Assembly (NCBI RefSeq): GCF_000488215.1
Contig: NZ_KI530712.1
Span: forward strand, 934,881-998,880
DNA length: 64,000 bases
Direction of reading: 5' to 3'
Source of the DNA: Acinetobacter nectaris CIP 110549
GTDB lineage: Bacteria > Pseudomonadota > Gammaproteobacteria > Pseudomonadales > Moraxellaceae
Shown here: piece by piece, positions 47,469 to 56,590 of the stretch
Layout of the letters: each line of letters starts with the position of its first letter
Numbering within the stretch: the stretch's first letter is position 1
Translations under genes and position numbers: made by a program
Notes under the pieces: model-generated
The model's input: the letters and a program-made list of their open reading frames with translations, nothing else
Told to the model about the DNA's origin: nothing
The model's database searches: none

Positions 47469-48302
47469 ATGAATGCTCAATTATTTGTTGTAGCGACCCC
47501 AATTGGGCATTTAGATGATATGACTTTCCGTGCAATTGAAGTACTTAAACAAGTTAAACTTATTGCCGCAGAAGACACACGTCAATCTATACAACTTCTG
47601 AAGCACTTTAATATTTCAACACCACTCACTGCCTGCCATGACCATAATGAATCACATAAAATTGAGCAGTTATTAGATACTCTAAAATCAGGTGATAGCA
47701 TTGCACTTATTAGTGATGCGGGCACACCACTAATAAGTGATCCAGGCTTTAAACTTGTCAGAGCAGCTCAAGAACACAATATTCGTGTAACTCCAGTTCC
47801 TGGTGCATGTGCAGCAATTTCAGCATTAAGTGCCGTAGGATTACCAAGTGACCGTTTCAGTTTTGAAGGCTTCTTACCCTCTCGTTCATCACAACGACTT
47901 TCACAACTCGAACAACTGAAGGATGAGACTCAAACTCTAATTTTTTATGAAGCACCTCATCGTATTTTAGAATGTGTAAAAGATATGGCACAAGTTTTTG
48001 GAAGCGATAGAAAAGTAGGATTTGCACGAGAAATTACAAAAACGTTTGAAACAATCAAACAATTTTCTTTTGCAGAACTTATCTCATTTATTGAACAAGA
48101 TAGAAACCAACAAAAAGGTGAAATTGTACTTGTTGTTGCAGGGTCTACAGCACAAAAAGACTTACAGCAAGAAAAGTTAGATGAAATTTTAAATCGTTTA
48201 CTTAAAGACCTCTCTGTCAAAGCTGCCTCTCAATTAGCTGCCGACTTATTTGGGATTAAAAAGAAAATTGCATATCAACGTGCATTAGAACTGACTCAGT
48301 AA
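47469..48302 (+). CDS. rsmI: 16S rRNA C1402 2'-O-methyltransferase
   Basis: 277-aa SAM-dependent enzyme that methylates the ribose of C1402 in the decoding centre. Opening LFVVATPIGHLDDMTFRAIE, the EDTRQS block, ISDAGTPLISDPGF and PVPGACAAISALS are signature segments of the tetrapyrrole-methylase-type fold of RsmI. Complete length. Followed by a good terminator. Confidence 0.96.
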   Translation: MNAQLFVVATPIGHLDDMTFRAIEVLKQVKLIAAEDTRQSIQLLKHFNISTPLTACHDHNESHKIEQLLDTLKSGDSIALISDAGTPLISDPGFKLVRAAQEHNIRVTPVPGACAAISALSAVGLPSDRFSFEGFLPSRSSQRLSQLEQLKDETQTLIFYEAPHRILECVKDMAQVFGSDRKVGFAREITKTFETIKQFSFAELISFIEQDRNQQKGEIVLVVAGSTAQKDLQQEKLDEILNRLLKDLSVKAASQLAADLFGIKKKIAYQRALELTQ

Positions 48303-48309
48303 ATTTATT

Positions 48310-48341
48310 AAATGACCCATGTATAAAGTGGGTCATTTTTA
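48310..48341 (+). terminator. rsmI terminator
   Basis: AAATGACCCA (48310-48319), loop TGTATAAAG, TGGGTCATTT (48329-48338) and TTT. Confidence 0.85.
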
Positions 48342-48400
48342 AAATTGGCGTGCACTAAATAAATTACTTTTATATAATGTGTTTTTAACCATGTAGGCTT

Positions 48401-48934
48401 TTGTCAGTTGTGTTCTTTTACAAAAGCGGATTAACCCTATTAGAACTTGTTATTTCAGTTTTTATTTTAGCCATATTGGCATTACTTCTAGCACCAACAT
48501 TTCATGAAATCCAAGCAAAACAAGAAAGTAAACTCACCAATATTTCATTAAGAAACTATATTCAACATTCAAAACACTCTGCCATACTATCTAAGCAAGA
48601 TATTATGTTGTGCCCAAGTACCGATGGAGAGACTTGTAGTCATACAAATGATTGGGGAAAAGGTATTCTTATGTTTAAAGATAGTAATAAAAATAGAGTA
48701 TTTGATACTGCAGAACAAAAAATTGACTTTATCGTACTTAACCTGAAATATGCAGAGTTAAAATGGAGTGGAAGCCGAGGCAGCAACTTTATTATTTTTA
48801 AAGGAGATACAGGGTTGCCAAGAGGCCATATTGGTCACTTTACCTACTGTAATATGACCAATATAGAACACTCATATAAAACTACTTTAAGTATGATGGG
48901 TCATGTAAGACATCTACCTATAAAAAGCTGCTAG
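48401..48934 (+). CDS. type IV pilin-like minor pilin (GspH/FimT family)
   Basis: 177-aa prepilin. A class III leader of about 10 residues ends at Gly10; cleavage before Leu11 would give LTLLELVISVFILAIL with the essential Glu5. The position +1 Leu replaces the usual Phe or Met but is accepted in minor pilins. The rest (about 40-177) has four Cys, perhaps two disulfides, and matches GspH/FimT proteins, which in Acinetobacter and Xylella bind DNA at the pilus tip in natural competence. The start is TTG 48401 (AGG upstream); GTG 48410 is an alternative. Single gene, convergent with apbC. Confidence 0.8.
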   Translation: MSVVFFYKSGLTLLELVISVFILAILALLLAPTFHEIQAKQESKLTNISLRNYIQHSKHSAILSKQDIMLCPSTDGETCSHTNDWGKGILMFKDSNKNRVFDTAEQKIDFIVLNLKYAELKWSGSRGSNFIIFKGDTGLPRGHIGHFTYCNMTNIEHSYKTTLSMMGHVRHLPIKSC

Positions 48935-48952
48935 TTTCATGCCCCAACTGAT

Positions 48953-50122
48953 TTAAAAAATACGATTATTATCACGCACTCTTTGTGGTACTTTTTCTAA
49001 ATTTAATAAGGTTTGCTCTGCAATTGCCATGTAATTATTTGCAGCAGCATCACCCATAAGAACACTTGGCATACCATTATCTGTATTTTCACGAATCATT
49101 TTGGTGAGTGGTAATCTTCCTAACAAAGGTATTTGGTATTGCTCGACAAGCTGTTCACCACCACCAACACCAAAGATTTCATCTTCATGTCCACAATTAG
49201 AACAAATATGCGTAGACATATTTTCAATTACACCAAGTACAGGAATAGATACCCTATTAAATAGCTCAATTCCTTTAATTGCATCTAGTAATGCAATATT
49301 TTGTGGTGTCGTCACAATAACAGCACCTGTAACAGGAATACGTTGTGCCAATGTCAGTTGAATATCACCTGTACCCGGTGGCATATCTATCACCAATACA
49401 TCAAGCTCAGGCCATAGTGTTTGGTTAAATAACTGCATGAGTGCCCCTGTTGCTTTTGGGCCACGCCATGCGACAGGCGTATTATTATCACCAGTCAAAT
49501 GACCTATTGATAATACTGCCATTCCATGTGCTTCCAATGGAATAAACTTTTCATCTTCTATAAGAGGTGTTTTTCCTGCATTTCCCAACATGGTTGGAAT
49601 ACTTGGTCCATAGATATCTGCATCTAAAACACCTACTTTTTTACCTAACTTCTGTAAAGCCAATGCAAGATTAACTGTTGTTGTTGATTTTCCAACACCA
49701 CCCTTACCCGAAGAAACAAGAATGACATCCTTAATTCGAGGATGCGCAGGAATTTCCTGCTGTTTAGGTACAGCTTGCTTAGGAGTCTGAGTAGCATTAC
49801 TTGCAGCATCGATTGTTGGCGGTACTGTTGTTGCCTGCTTGTTTTCTTTTTGTTGTACAATATGTAAATTTAGGGTCTGAATACCACACTTTTCTAATGC
49901 TAAAGACAGCTCATCATGTATTTTCTGTAAATGATCAGCTTCAGAAGGAAAAGTATTCATTGTAAGTTGCAACGTATAATCTTGTAACTGTACTGCTGTA
50001 ATCCTTGTTTTTAGACTTTCTTTATTCGGTAAGCGATAATTTTGTAATACTTGCTGAATATCATCTTCACTGATTTCTTTTGCAGGTGAAAAAGCAGACT
50101 TTAGTGAAGAAAACCATGACAT
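48953..50122 (-). CDS. apbC: iron-sulfur cluster carrier ApbC (Mrp family)
   Basis: 389-aa P-loop scaffold that holds and passes [4Fe-4S] clusters. N-terminal MIP18-like domain (about 17-92), a Gln/Pro/Thr-rich linker (about 92-125), Walker A SSGKGGVGKST (137-147), Walker B VLVIDMPPGTGD, and the CxxC cluster ligands in HICSNCG near residue 300. The start is ATG 50122. It lies alone and is divergent from no close gene. Confidence 0.95.
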   Translation of the reverse strand: MSWFSSLKSAFSPAKEISEDDIQQVLQNYRLPNKESLKTRITAVQLQDYTLQLTMNTFPSEADHLQKIHDELSLALEKCGIQTLNLHIVQQKENKQATTVPPTIDAASNATQTPKQAVPKQQEIPAHPRIKDVILVSSGKGGVGKSTTTVNLALALQKLGKKVGVLDADIYGPSIPTMLGNAGKTPLIEDEKFIPLEAHGMAVLSIGHLTGDNNTPVAWRGPKATGALMQLFNQTLWPELDVLVIDMPPGTGDIQLTLAQRIPVTGAVIVTTPQNIALLDAIKGIELFNRVSIPVLGVIENMSTHICSNCGHEDEIFGVGGGEQLVEQYQIPLLGRLPLTKMIRENTDNGMPSVLMGDAAANNYMAIAEQTLLNLEKVPQRVRDNNRIF

Positions 50123-50203
50123 AATTATGCTCCAAAATGAAACAACAAACGAATTTTATTAGTGTATCAGTATTCGTATACCATCGCTTCATTTTCACAT
50201 ATT

Positions 50204-50238
50204 TAAAAAAATCACCCCATACCTGAATATGGAGTGAT
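50204..50238 (-). terminator. terminator of the LEA-like gene
   Basis: ATCACCCCAT (50211-50220) / ATGGAGTGAT (50229-50238); on the reverse strand the one mismatch becomes a U-G pair and the stem is followed by TTTTTTT. Confidence 0.75.
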
Positions 50239-50252
50239 CTCACAAATACAAA

Positions 50253-50585
50253 TTATTTTGTTAAATCATCAAACTTTTTTTGCGCCGCATTTTTCAGTTC
50301 GTCAAACTTACTTGTAACTGAGTCTTTTAAATCATGTGCTTTTTGCTTTGCTTCATCTACTTTTTCATCTAAAGATTCTTTCAATGAGTCATGCTTATCT
50401 TGCGCATTTTGTTTTAATTCATTTACTTTATCTTCACCTTCTTGTTTCTTATCTTCAGCTTGCTGTTTAAAATCATCTAAAGCCTGCTCACCTTTCGATT
50501 GAGCTTCTTGTGCTTTTTGTTTCGCCTGTTCTGAAAGTTCAGATGCTTTATTTTTTAGATCATCTAATGCGTTATTGTCAGTCAT
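50253..50585 (-). CDS. LEA-like amphipathic helical protein
   Basis: 110-aa, highly charged protein made almost only of K, E, D, Q, A, L, S; it has no Cys, and only the initiator Met. The sequence shows imperfect 11-residue periodicity (for example AKQKAQEAQSK, VDEAKQKAHDL), the hallmark of group 3 LEA and apolipoprotein-like helices. Such proteins protect membranes and enzymes under drying or osmotic stress; Acinetobacter is known for desiccation tolerance, so that is an inference. No signal peptide. Confidence 0.7.
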   Translation of the reverse strand: MTDNNALDDLKNKASELSEQAKQKAQEAQSKGEQALDDFKQQAEDKKQEGEDKVNELKQNAQDKHDSLKESLDEKVDEAKQKAHDLKDSVTSKFDELKNAAQKKFDDLTK

Positions 50586-50903
50586 GATATTTTCCTTATA
50601 AAAATTTATGTGTTACCTACTATAAAATAATTCGATTATGCTTTTTTATTAAGTGTAATTTACTAATCAATGCACTTTGAAACAAAATCATTACATATCT
50701 CAAGATTTACATAAAAGACAACATGAGTCTCATTATTTTTAATGATCTATTCTCTACCTTCTTTTTTGAAAGATTTTAAAGTACTTAATTACATCAAATA
50801 TCAATTTCAAAAATTAATTTCCATCCATGTCGGTTACTTTTTGAAAAGATTTCAGGTATTCCGTTATGCAAGAGTACGATAAGTCAGGTAAAATCATTCG
50901 CTT
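50586..50903. other. 318-bp gap between the LEA-like gene and metG
   Basis: Divergent promoter region. AT-rich with no long dyad, RNA gene or small ORF that I can support. Confidence 0.4.
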
Positions 50904-50930
50904 GTGAATACGAATGAGAGAATAACATCC

Positions 50931-52976
50931 GTGCGTAAAATACTCGTCACCAATGCTTTACCTTACGCGAATGGCCCAATCCATATGGGACACCTACTTG
51001 GCTATATTCAAGCAGATATTTGGGTTCGTGCCATGCGAGCAATGGGTCATGATGTGACTTATGTTTGTGCGGATGATGCTCACGGCACAGCAATTATGCT
51101 ACGTGCTGAAGCAAATAGAATTTCTCCTGAAGAACAAATTGCAGGTGTACAAAAAGAACACGAGCGTGACTTTGCAGGGTTTGGTATTAGCTTTGACCAC
51201 TATGACTCAACACATAGTGATACCAACCAAGCTCGTGCATCTGAAATATATTTAAAAAATAGAGATGCAGGCAATATAGCTGTTCGCCCTGTGAGTCAAC
51301 TTTTTGACCCTGAAAAGAAAATGTTTTTATCTGACCGCTTTATTAAAGGCACATGCCCAAAGTGTGAAGCTGAAGATCAATACGGCGACTCATGCGAAGT
51401 CTGTGGTACAACTTATAATGCAACAGAGCTTGTGAATCCGCGCTCGACTTTAAGTGGTGCAACACCAATTGAAAAGTCTTCAGACCATTACTTTTTCAAG
51501 CTGCCAAATTATGAAAAATACTTGCAGCAATGGACACGAGATGAAGGTCGCTTGCCTGTATCTATTGCAAATAAGCTCGATGAATGGTTTGAAGCAGGTT
51601 TAGCTGATTGGGATATTTCACGTGATGCCCCTTATTTTGGCTTTGAAATTCCAGATGCAAAAGATAAATATTTTTATGTTTGGGTAGATGCTCCTATTGG
51701 TTATATGGCAAGTTTTGAAAACTACATTAAAACCAAACGTCCAGACTTAAACTTTAATGATTACTGGCAAAAAGACAGTCAAAATGAGGTTTATCACTTC
51801 ATTGGTAAAGACATCGTTTACTTCCATGCCCTCTTTTGGCCAGCAATGCTTGATGGTGCAGGTTATCGCACCCCAACTGGTTTGTTTGTAAATGGCTTCC
51901 TAACTGTCAATGGACAGAAAATGTCTAAGTCACGCGGTACATTTATTAAAGCTGAAACCTACTTAGCTCATTTAAACCCTGAATACTTACGCTACTACTT
52001 TGCCTCTAAACTTTCAGACAAAGTTGAAGACTCTGACTTAAACTTAGATGACTTTATTCAAAAGGTAAACTCTGACTTAGTTGGTAAAGTTGTTAATATC
52101 GCCAGTCGTTGTGCAAAGTTCATTAACAAAAACTTTAACGATACACTTTCAGCAGATTGTGCAGAACCTGAGTTAGTCCAAAGCTTTGTAGATGCAGGCG
52201 AAAAAATTGCAAAATCATATGAAGCACGTGAATTCAGTACAGCAATTCGTCAAATCATGGCACTTGCAGATAAGGCGAATCAATATATTGATGAGAAAAA
52301 GCCTTGGGCATTTGCAAAAGTTGAAGGAAATGAACAGCAAGTACATGACATATGCTCTGTAGGTATTAACCTATTCCGTCAACTTGCAATTTATCTTGCA
52401 CCTGTACTTCCAAGCCTTGCTAAAGAAGTTCAAAGTTTCTTAAAGTTAGAAACATTTGATTTTGCATCTCGCACCAAAATTTTAACGCAGTACGAAATTG
52501 CAACATTCAAACCACTTATGCAACGTGTAGATAAAAAAGCGGTCGATGCAATGGTAGATGGGTCTAAAGATTCTCTAGCATCACCTACCCCTACACCACA
52601 AAAAGCAGCAAAAAAAGTAAAGCCAACTCCACCACCTGCAACAGCAGATGAAACAATTCATATTGATGACCTTACCAAAGTAGACTTACGTGTAGCCAAA
52701 GTACTTGCTGTAAATACAGTTGAAGGCTCAGATAAACTTCTTCAATTTACTGTAGACCTCGGTGAAGACCAACCTCGTAATATCTTCAGTGGTATTCGTA
52801 GCCACTATGCACCAGAAGACCTACAAGATAAATTGGTTATCGTAGTTGCCAACCTTGCACCACGTAAAATGCGTTTTGGAATATCAAACGGTATGATTCT
52901 TTCTGCGGGTGGTGAAAAAGGTGTATTTATCCTTTCACCTGACAGTGGTGCTCAGCCAGGCGATAAAGTTTCTTAA
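50931..52976 (+). CDS. metG: methionine--tRNA ligase
   Basis: About 681-aa class I synthetase. ATP motifs HMGHLLGY (HIGH-like) and KMSKSRGTF; zinc knuckle with CPKC and CEVC; helical anticodon-binding domain (about 390-530), then a linker and the C-terminal tRBD/EMAP domain (about 575-680: [15 protein letters not shown]) for tRNA binding and dimerisation. The frame is open from GTG 50904; GTG 50931 gives the standard [16 protein letters not shown]-terminus and is preferred, though its ribosome site (GAGAG) is spaced widely. Confidence 0.95.
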   Translation: MRKILVTNALPYANGPIHMGHLLGYIQADIWVRAMRAMGHDVTYVCADDAHGTAIMLRAEANRISPEEQIAGVQKEHERDFAGFGISFDHYDSTHSDTNQARASEIYLKNRDAGNIAVRPVSQLFDPEKKMFLSDRFIKGTCPKCEAEDQYGDSCEVCGTTYNATELVNPRSTLSGATPIEKSSDHYFFKLPNYEKYLQQWTRDEGRLPVSIANKLDEWFEAGLADWDISRDAPYFGFEIPDAKDKYFYVWVDAPIGYMASFENYIKTKRPDLNFNDYWQKDSQNEVYHFIGKDIVYFHALFWPAMLDGAGYRTPTGLFVNGFLTVNGQKMSKSRGTFIKAETYLAHLNPEYLRYYFASKLSDKVEDSDLNLDDFIQKVNSDLVGKVVNIASRCAKFINKNFNDTLSADCAEPELVQSFVDAGEKIAKSYEAREFSTAIRQIMALADKANQYIDEKKPWAFAKVEGNEQQVHDICSVGINLFRQLAIYLAPVLPSLAKEVQSFLKLETFDFASRTKILTQYEIATFKPLMQRVDKKAVDAMVDGSKDSLASPTPTPQKAAKKVKPTPPPATADETIHIDDLTKVDLRVAKVLAVNTVEGSDKLLQFTVDLGEDQPRNIFSGIRSHYAPEDLQDKLVIVVANLAPRKMRFGISNGMILSAGGEKGVFILSPDSGAQPGDKVS

Positions 52977-52984
52977 AGTATTGT

Positions 52985-53014
52985 AAAAGCCTTACTTCGG
53001 TAAGGCTTTTTTAT
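52985..53014 (+). terminator. metG terminator
   Basis: AAAAGCCTTAC (52985-52995), loop TTCG (stable tetraloop), GTAAGGCTTTT (53000-53010). Confidence 0.92.
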
Positions 53015-53148
53015 ATTCAAATAAACCAACATTAACATCTAAAAATGGTCGAATATATTTAAACCTATTTTCCCCAATAGCCCTTATAAAAATCATTCAA
53101 ATAGTTTTTTAAAACCAGAAATTTATCATTTTTTAGCTGATTCTTTAG

Positions 53149-53157
53149 TTATCCACA
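53149..53157 (+). promoter_or_regulatory. DnaA box
   Basis: TTATCCACA is the perfect DnaA R-box consensus. A degenerate second copy, TTATCCCACA, lies at 53161-53170. DnaA regulates nrdAB in E. coli, so its position about 275-283 bp before nrdA is sensible. Confidence 0.55.
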
Positions 53158-53284
53158 TAGTTATCCCACACTCATTTTTAAGAAATTTGTTATGCTATCT
53201 CACTCGGTTTTTGCTAAGTCATTTATCTATAAATATACTTACAAAAGCAACTGTACAGAAAATCTAAATATAAAAATGTCAATA

Positions 53285-53313
53285 TTGATATTCAATTTTT
53301 TTTCCCGTATCTT
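53285..53313 (+). promoter_or_regulatory. predicted nrdA promoter
   Basis: -35 TTGATA (53285-53290), 17-nt spacer, -10 TATCTT (53308-53313). The -10 box lies within the first NrdR-like box. Confidence 0.45.
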
Positions 53314-53349
53314 GTGTCTTAATTTATTTCAAACCACTAAGTCTTGTGT
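53302..53349 (+). promoter_or_regulatory. pair of NrdR-like boxes upstream of nrdA
   Basis: Two 16-bp segments, 53302-53317 and 53334-53349, each with the right-half TCTTGTGT (consensus TATTGTGT), spaced 32 bp apart (three helical turns), as in known NrdR box pairs. The left halves are weak. The first overlaps the predicted -10 box, which fits repression. Confidence 0.45.
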
Positions 53350-53431
53350 TTATCCCTCAAACATCGTGGCGAAACCACCCGATTCAAATGGTCTATAAAC
53401 ATAACAATGAAGACAATGGAGCTAAGCTAAC

Positions 53432-56242
53432 ATGAGCGTAATCTCATCAACCCCAGGTCAACTGCAAGTGATCAAACGCACTGGTGATGTTGCCCCTTTT
53501 GACGCTGAAAAAATTTCTGTTGCAATTGGGAAAGCTTTTTTAGCCGTTGAAGGTCAGCAAAGTTCTGACTCTAGCCGTATCCATGACCGTATTACAGAAC
53601 TTACAGAGATGGTAACGAATACGTTTACACGTCGTTTACAGTCAGGCGGCACAATTCATATTGAAGAAATCCAAGACCAAGTTGAGCTTGCGCTTATGCG
53701 TACAGGTGAGCAAAAAGTTGCGCGTGCTTATGTAATTTACCGTGAGCAACGCACAAATGCACGTCAACAAGTCAGCGAAAACCATCACCCAACACTACAA
53801 ATTACAGATAAAGATGGACAACTCCAACCCTTGAACCTTGCAGAACTTCATGCAGAAATTAGTAACGCTGCTGAAGACTTAGAGGGTATAAATGTTGAGG
53901 CCATTGTTGATGAAACAGTTAAGAACCTTTATAACGGCGTAAAAGCAAGCGATATTGCCACAACAATGATTATGGCAACCCGTACACGTATCGAACAAGA
54001 ACCAAACTATACTTACGTGACTGCTCGCCTACTACGTAATGAATTGGTAAAAACAGGCTTAGCATTTTTAGGTTTAGATGTAACAACATCTGAAGCAGAT
54101 GCACTTGAAGCATTTTTGAAAAAAGGTATTGAGTTAGATTTACTCTCTCCTGAACTTCTAAACTTCGACCTTGCAAAGCTTTCAGCAGCAATTCAGCCTG
54201 AACGTTCAAACCAGTTTACCTACTTAGGCTTACAAACATTATTTGACCGTTATTTCATTCACTCTAAAGGTGTACGTTTCGAGCTTCCGCAATTATTCTT
54301 CATGCGTGTTGCAATGGGTCTATCACTCAATGAAGCTGACCGTGAAGCACGTGCTATCGAGTTCTATAACCTGCTATCTAGCTTTGACTACATGGCTTCT
54401 ACGCCAACGTTATTCAACTCTGGAACACTACGTCCACAGCTTTCAAGTTGCTACCTAACCACAATTGATGATGACCTATATGACATCTATGGTGCAATGC
54501 GTGACAATGCGATGCTTTCAAAGTGGGCTGGCGGTTTAGGCAATGACTGGACACCTGTTCGTGCATTAAACTCATACATCAAAGGCACTAATGGTAAATC
54601 ACAAGGTGTTGTACCATTCCTTAAAGTTGCCAACGATACTGCTGTTGCGGTGAACCAAGGTGGTAAGCGTAAAGGTGCAGTATGTGCATACTTAGAAACT
54701 TGGCACTTAGACATCGAAGAATTCTTAGAGCTACGTAAGAATACAGGTGATGACCGTCGTCGTACACATGACATGAACACTGCAAACTGGGTACCTGACC
54801 TATTTATGCAACGTGTGATTGAAGATGGTGAATGGACGCTATTTACTCCATCAGAGACACCTGACCTACACGACCTTACAGGTCTTGAGTTTGCAGAGCG
54901 CTACACACACTACGAAAGCATTGCAAAATCTGCAGATATGCTTCACAAGAAAGTGCGTGCAAAAGACTTATGGCGCAAAATGTTATCTATGCTGTTTGAA
55001 ACAGGTCACCCATGGATTACATTCAAAGATGTATGTAACTTACGTTCACCTCAGCAGCATGTTGGCGTTGTTCACTCATCAAACTTATGTACAGAAATTA
55101 CATTAAATACAAGTAAAGATGAAATCGCGGTATGTAACTTAGGTTCAATTAACCTTGTTCGCCATATCGAGAATGGTCAACTCAATCAAGCAAAACTTGA
55201 ACGTACTATTAAAACTGCTGTGCGTATGCTTGATAACGTTATTGACATCAACTACTACGCTGTACCTCAAGCAAAAAATTCAAACATGAAGCACCGTCCT
55301 GTCGGTATGGGAATCATGGGCTTCCAAGACGCACTTTATGAAATGGGCATGGCATACGGTTCAGACCAAGCAGTTTCATTTGCAGATGAATCTATGGAAG
55401 TGATTAGCTACCATGCAATTCAAGCATCTAGCGACCTTGCGGTAGAACGTGGCGCGTACTCAACATTTGAAGGTTCGCTGTGGGATCAAGGTATTTTACC
55501 AATTGACTCTCTTGAGCTTGTGGCAAAATCACGCCCTGAAAAAATGTTTGAAGTTGATCGTTCACAGCGTTTAGATTGGGATACGTTACGTCAGAAAGTT
55601 CAAAAAGATGGTATGCGTAACTCAAATGTGATGGCAATTGCACCTACAGCAACTATTTCGAACATTTGTGGTGTTTCTCAATCAATTGAGCCAACTTTCC
55701 AAAACTTATATGTAAAATCTAACCTTTCAGGTGAGTTTACAATCATCAATCCATACCTTGTTCGTGCATTAAAAGAACGTGGTTTATGGGATGTTGTTAT
55801 GGTTAACGATCTTAAGCATTACGAAGGTTCTGTAGAAAAGATTGCTCGTATTCCTGAAGACTTAAAAGCAATGTTTGCGACTGCTTTTGAAGTTGAACCT
55901 CGTTGGATTGTAGATGCTGCATCACGTCGTCAAAAATGGATTGATCAAGCACAATCATTGAACCTCTATATTGGTGGTGCAAATGGTAAGAAACTTGATA
56001 TTACCTATAAGATGGCTTGGTTACGTGGTTTAAAAACAACGTATTACCTCCGAGCATTAGGTGCGACATCCACTGAAAAATCAACGATTAATACAGGTGC
56101 ATTAAATGCAGTGAAAACAACAACTGTTTCTTCACCTGCACCTCAAGCAGCAGCATCTGCTTCTGAAGAAGGTTTTTCACAAGCAGCGCCAGTGCCACAA
56201 GCATGCTCAATCGATAACCCTGATTGCGAAGCTTGCCAATAA
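53432..56242 (+). CDS. nrdA: class Ia ribonucleotide reductase, large subunit
   Basis: 936-aa catalytic subunit reducing NDPs to dNDPs. It carries two ATP-cone-like regions (about 11-107 and 120-190), as in Pseudomonas NrdA, versus one in E. coli (761 aa); in that family the N-terminal cone controls overall activity. Active-site elements: QLSSCYLTTIDDDL, NLCTEITLNT (Asn-Cys-Glu) and AVCNLGSINL; the C-terminal swinging-arm cysteines are in CSIDNPDCEACQ. Followed by a small ORF and nrdB. Confidence 0.96.
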   Translation: MSVISSTPGQLQVIKRTGDVAPFDAEKISVAIGKAFLAVEGQQSSDSSRIHDRITELTEMVTNTFTRRLQSGGTIHIEEIQDQVELALMRTGEQKVARAYVIYREQRTNARQQVSENHHPTLQITDKDGQLQPLNLAELHAEISNAAEDLEGINVEAIVDETVKNLYNGVKASDIATTMIMATRTRIEQEPNYTYVTARLLRNELVKTGLAFLGLDVTTSEADALEAFLKKGIELDLLSPELLNFDLAKLSAAIQPERSNQFTYLGLQTLFDRYFIHSKGVRFELPQLFFMRVAMGLSLNEADREARAIEFYNLLSSFDYMASTPTLFNSGTLRPQLSSCYLTTIDDDLYDIYGAMRDNAMLSKWAGGLGNDWTPVRALNSYIKGTNGKSQGVVPFLKVANDTAVAVNQGGKRKGAVCAYLETWHLDIEEFLELRKNTGDDRRRTHDMNTANWVPDLFMQRVIEDGEWTLFTPSETPDLHDLTGLEFAERYTHYESIAKSADMLHKKVRAKDLWRKMLSMLFETGHPWITFKDVCNLRSPQQHVGVVHSSNLCTEITLNTSKDEIAVCNLGSINLVRHIENGQLNQAKLERTIKTAVRMLDNVIDINYYAVPQAKNSNMKHRPVGMGIMGFQDALYEMGMAYGSDQAVSFADESMEVISYHAIQASSDLAVERGAYSTFEGSLWDQGILPIDSLELVAKSRPEKMFEVDRSQRLDWDTLRQKVQKDGMRNSNVMAIAPTATISNICGVSQSIEPTFQNLYVKSNLSGEFTIINPYLVRALKERGLWDVVMVNDLKHYEGSVEKIARIPEDLKAMFATAFEVEPRWIVDAASRRQKWIDQAQSLNLYIGGANGKKLDITYKMAWLRGLKTTYYLRALGATSTEKSTINTGALNAVKTTTVSSPAPQAAASASEEGFSQAAPVPQACSIDNPDCEACQ

Positions 56243-56250
56243 ATTAAGAC

Positions 56251-56281
56251 TTAGAAGTGCATAAAATATATGCACTTCTAA
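56251..56281. repeat. 13-bp hairpin after nrdA, no T-run
   Basis: TTAGAAGTGCATA (56251-56263), loop AAATA, TATGCACTTCTAA (56269-56281), 8 nt after the nrdA stop. Lacks a U-tract, so more likely an mRNA processing or stability element than a terminator. Confidence 0.65.
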
Positions 56282-56316
56282 ACGATTAGACCTATCTTAT
56301 ATTGCATGGATCAATC

Positions 56317-56448
56317 ATGTTTGCACACCTATCAAACAACTACGAACTCGGTCTGATCCTATATGTCCTGACCTACTTCGTATTTTGCATTCCTGTGGTA
56401 TACGTCATTTATAAGGTCTATCAAGAAAAACGTAAGCAAGATAAGTGA
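56317..56448 (+). CDS. small single-pass membrane protein between nrdA and nrdB, 43 aa
   Basis: Read directly: ATG 56317, TGA 56446-56448, GGA 7 nt upstream as ribosome site. It starts MFAHLSNNYELG; residues about 11-34 (LGLILYVLTYFVFCIPVVYVI) form one TM helix; the tail KVYQEKRKQDK is strongly basic, so the C-terminus is probably cytoplasmic. Codon use is ordinary. No recognised family. Its place between the two RNR subunits suggests co-transcription. Confidence 0.7.
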   Translation: MFAHLSNNYELGLILYVLTYFVFCIPVVYVIYKVYQEKRKQDK

Positions 56449-56529
56449 CAAACTACTTCCTTTTGTATAAATAAAAAACAGGAAGTCAACTAAACTTATT
56501 TTTGCTTATACAGAATAAACGTATAGTAG

Positions 56530-56553
56530 AGACATCTTCGTCGTAAGATGTCT
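56530..56553 (+). promoter_or_regulatory. leader hairpin of nrdB
   Basis: AGACATCTT (56530-56538), loop CGTCGT, AAGATGTCT (56545-56553), 38 nt before the nrdB ATG. A candidate -10 box TATAGT is at 56522-56527, so this hairpin could be the very 5' end of an nrdB transcript. Confidence 0.5.
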
Positions 56554-56590
56554 TGTAAAAGAAAAGATACACAACGAAGAGAGAACTATT

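Larger units (their letters stand above)
53015..53431. other. 417-bp regulatory region upstream of nrdA
   Basis: AT-rich, with a DnaA box (53149-53157), a predicted promoter (53285-53313) and a pair of NrdR-like boxes (53302-53349). The 68-codon frame inside it (53192-53398) has no ribosome site and is not called as a gene. Confidence 0.5.

Noticed and set aside
53192..53398. 68-codon ORF upstream of nrdA
   Set aside because: No ribosome site, unlikely composition, and it overlaps the predicted promoter and NrdR-like boxes.
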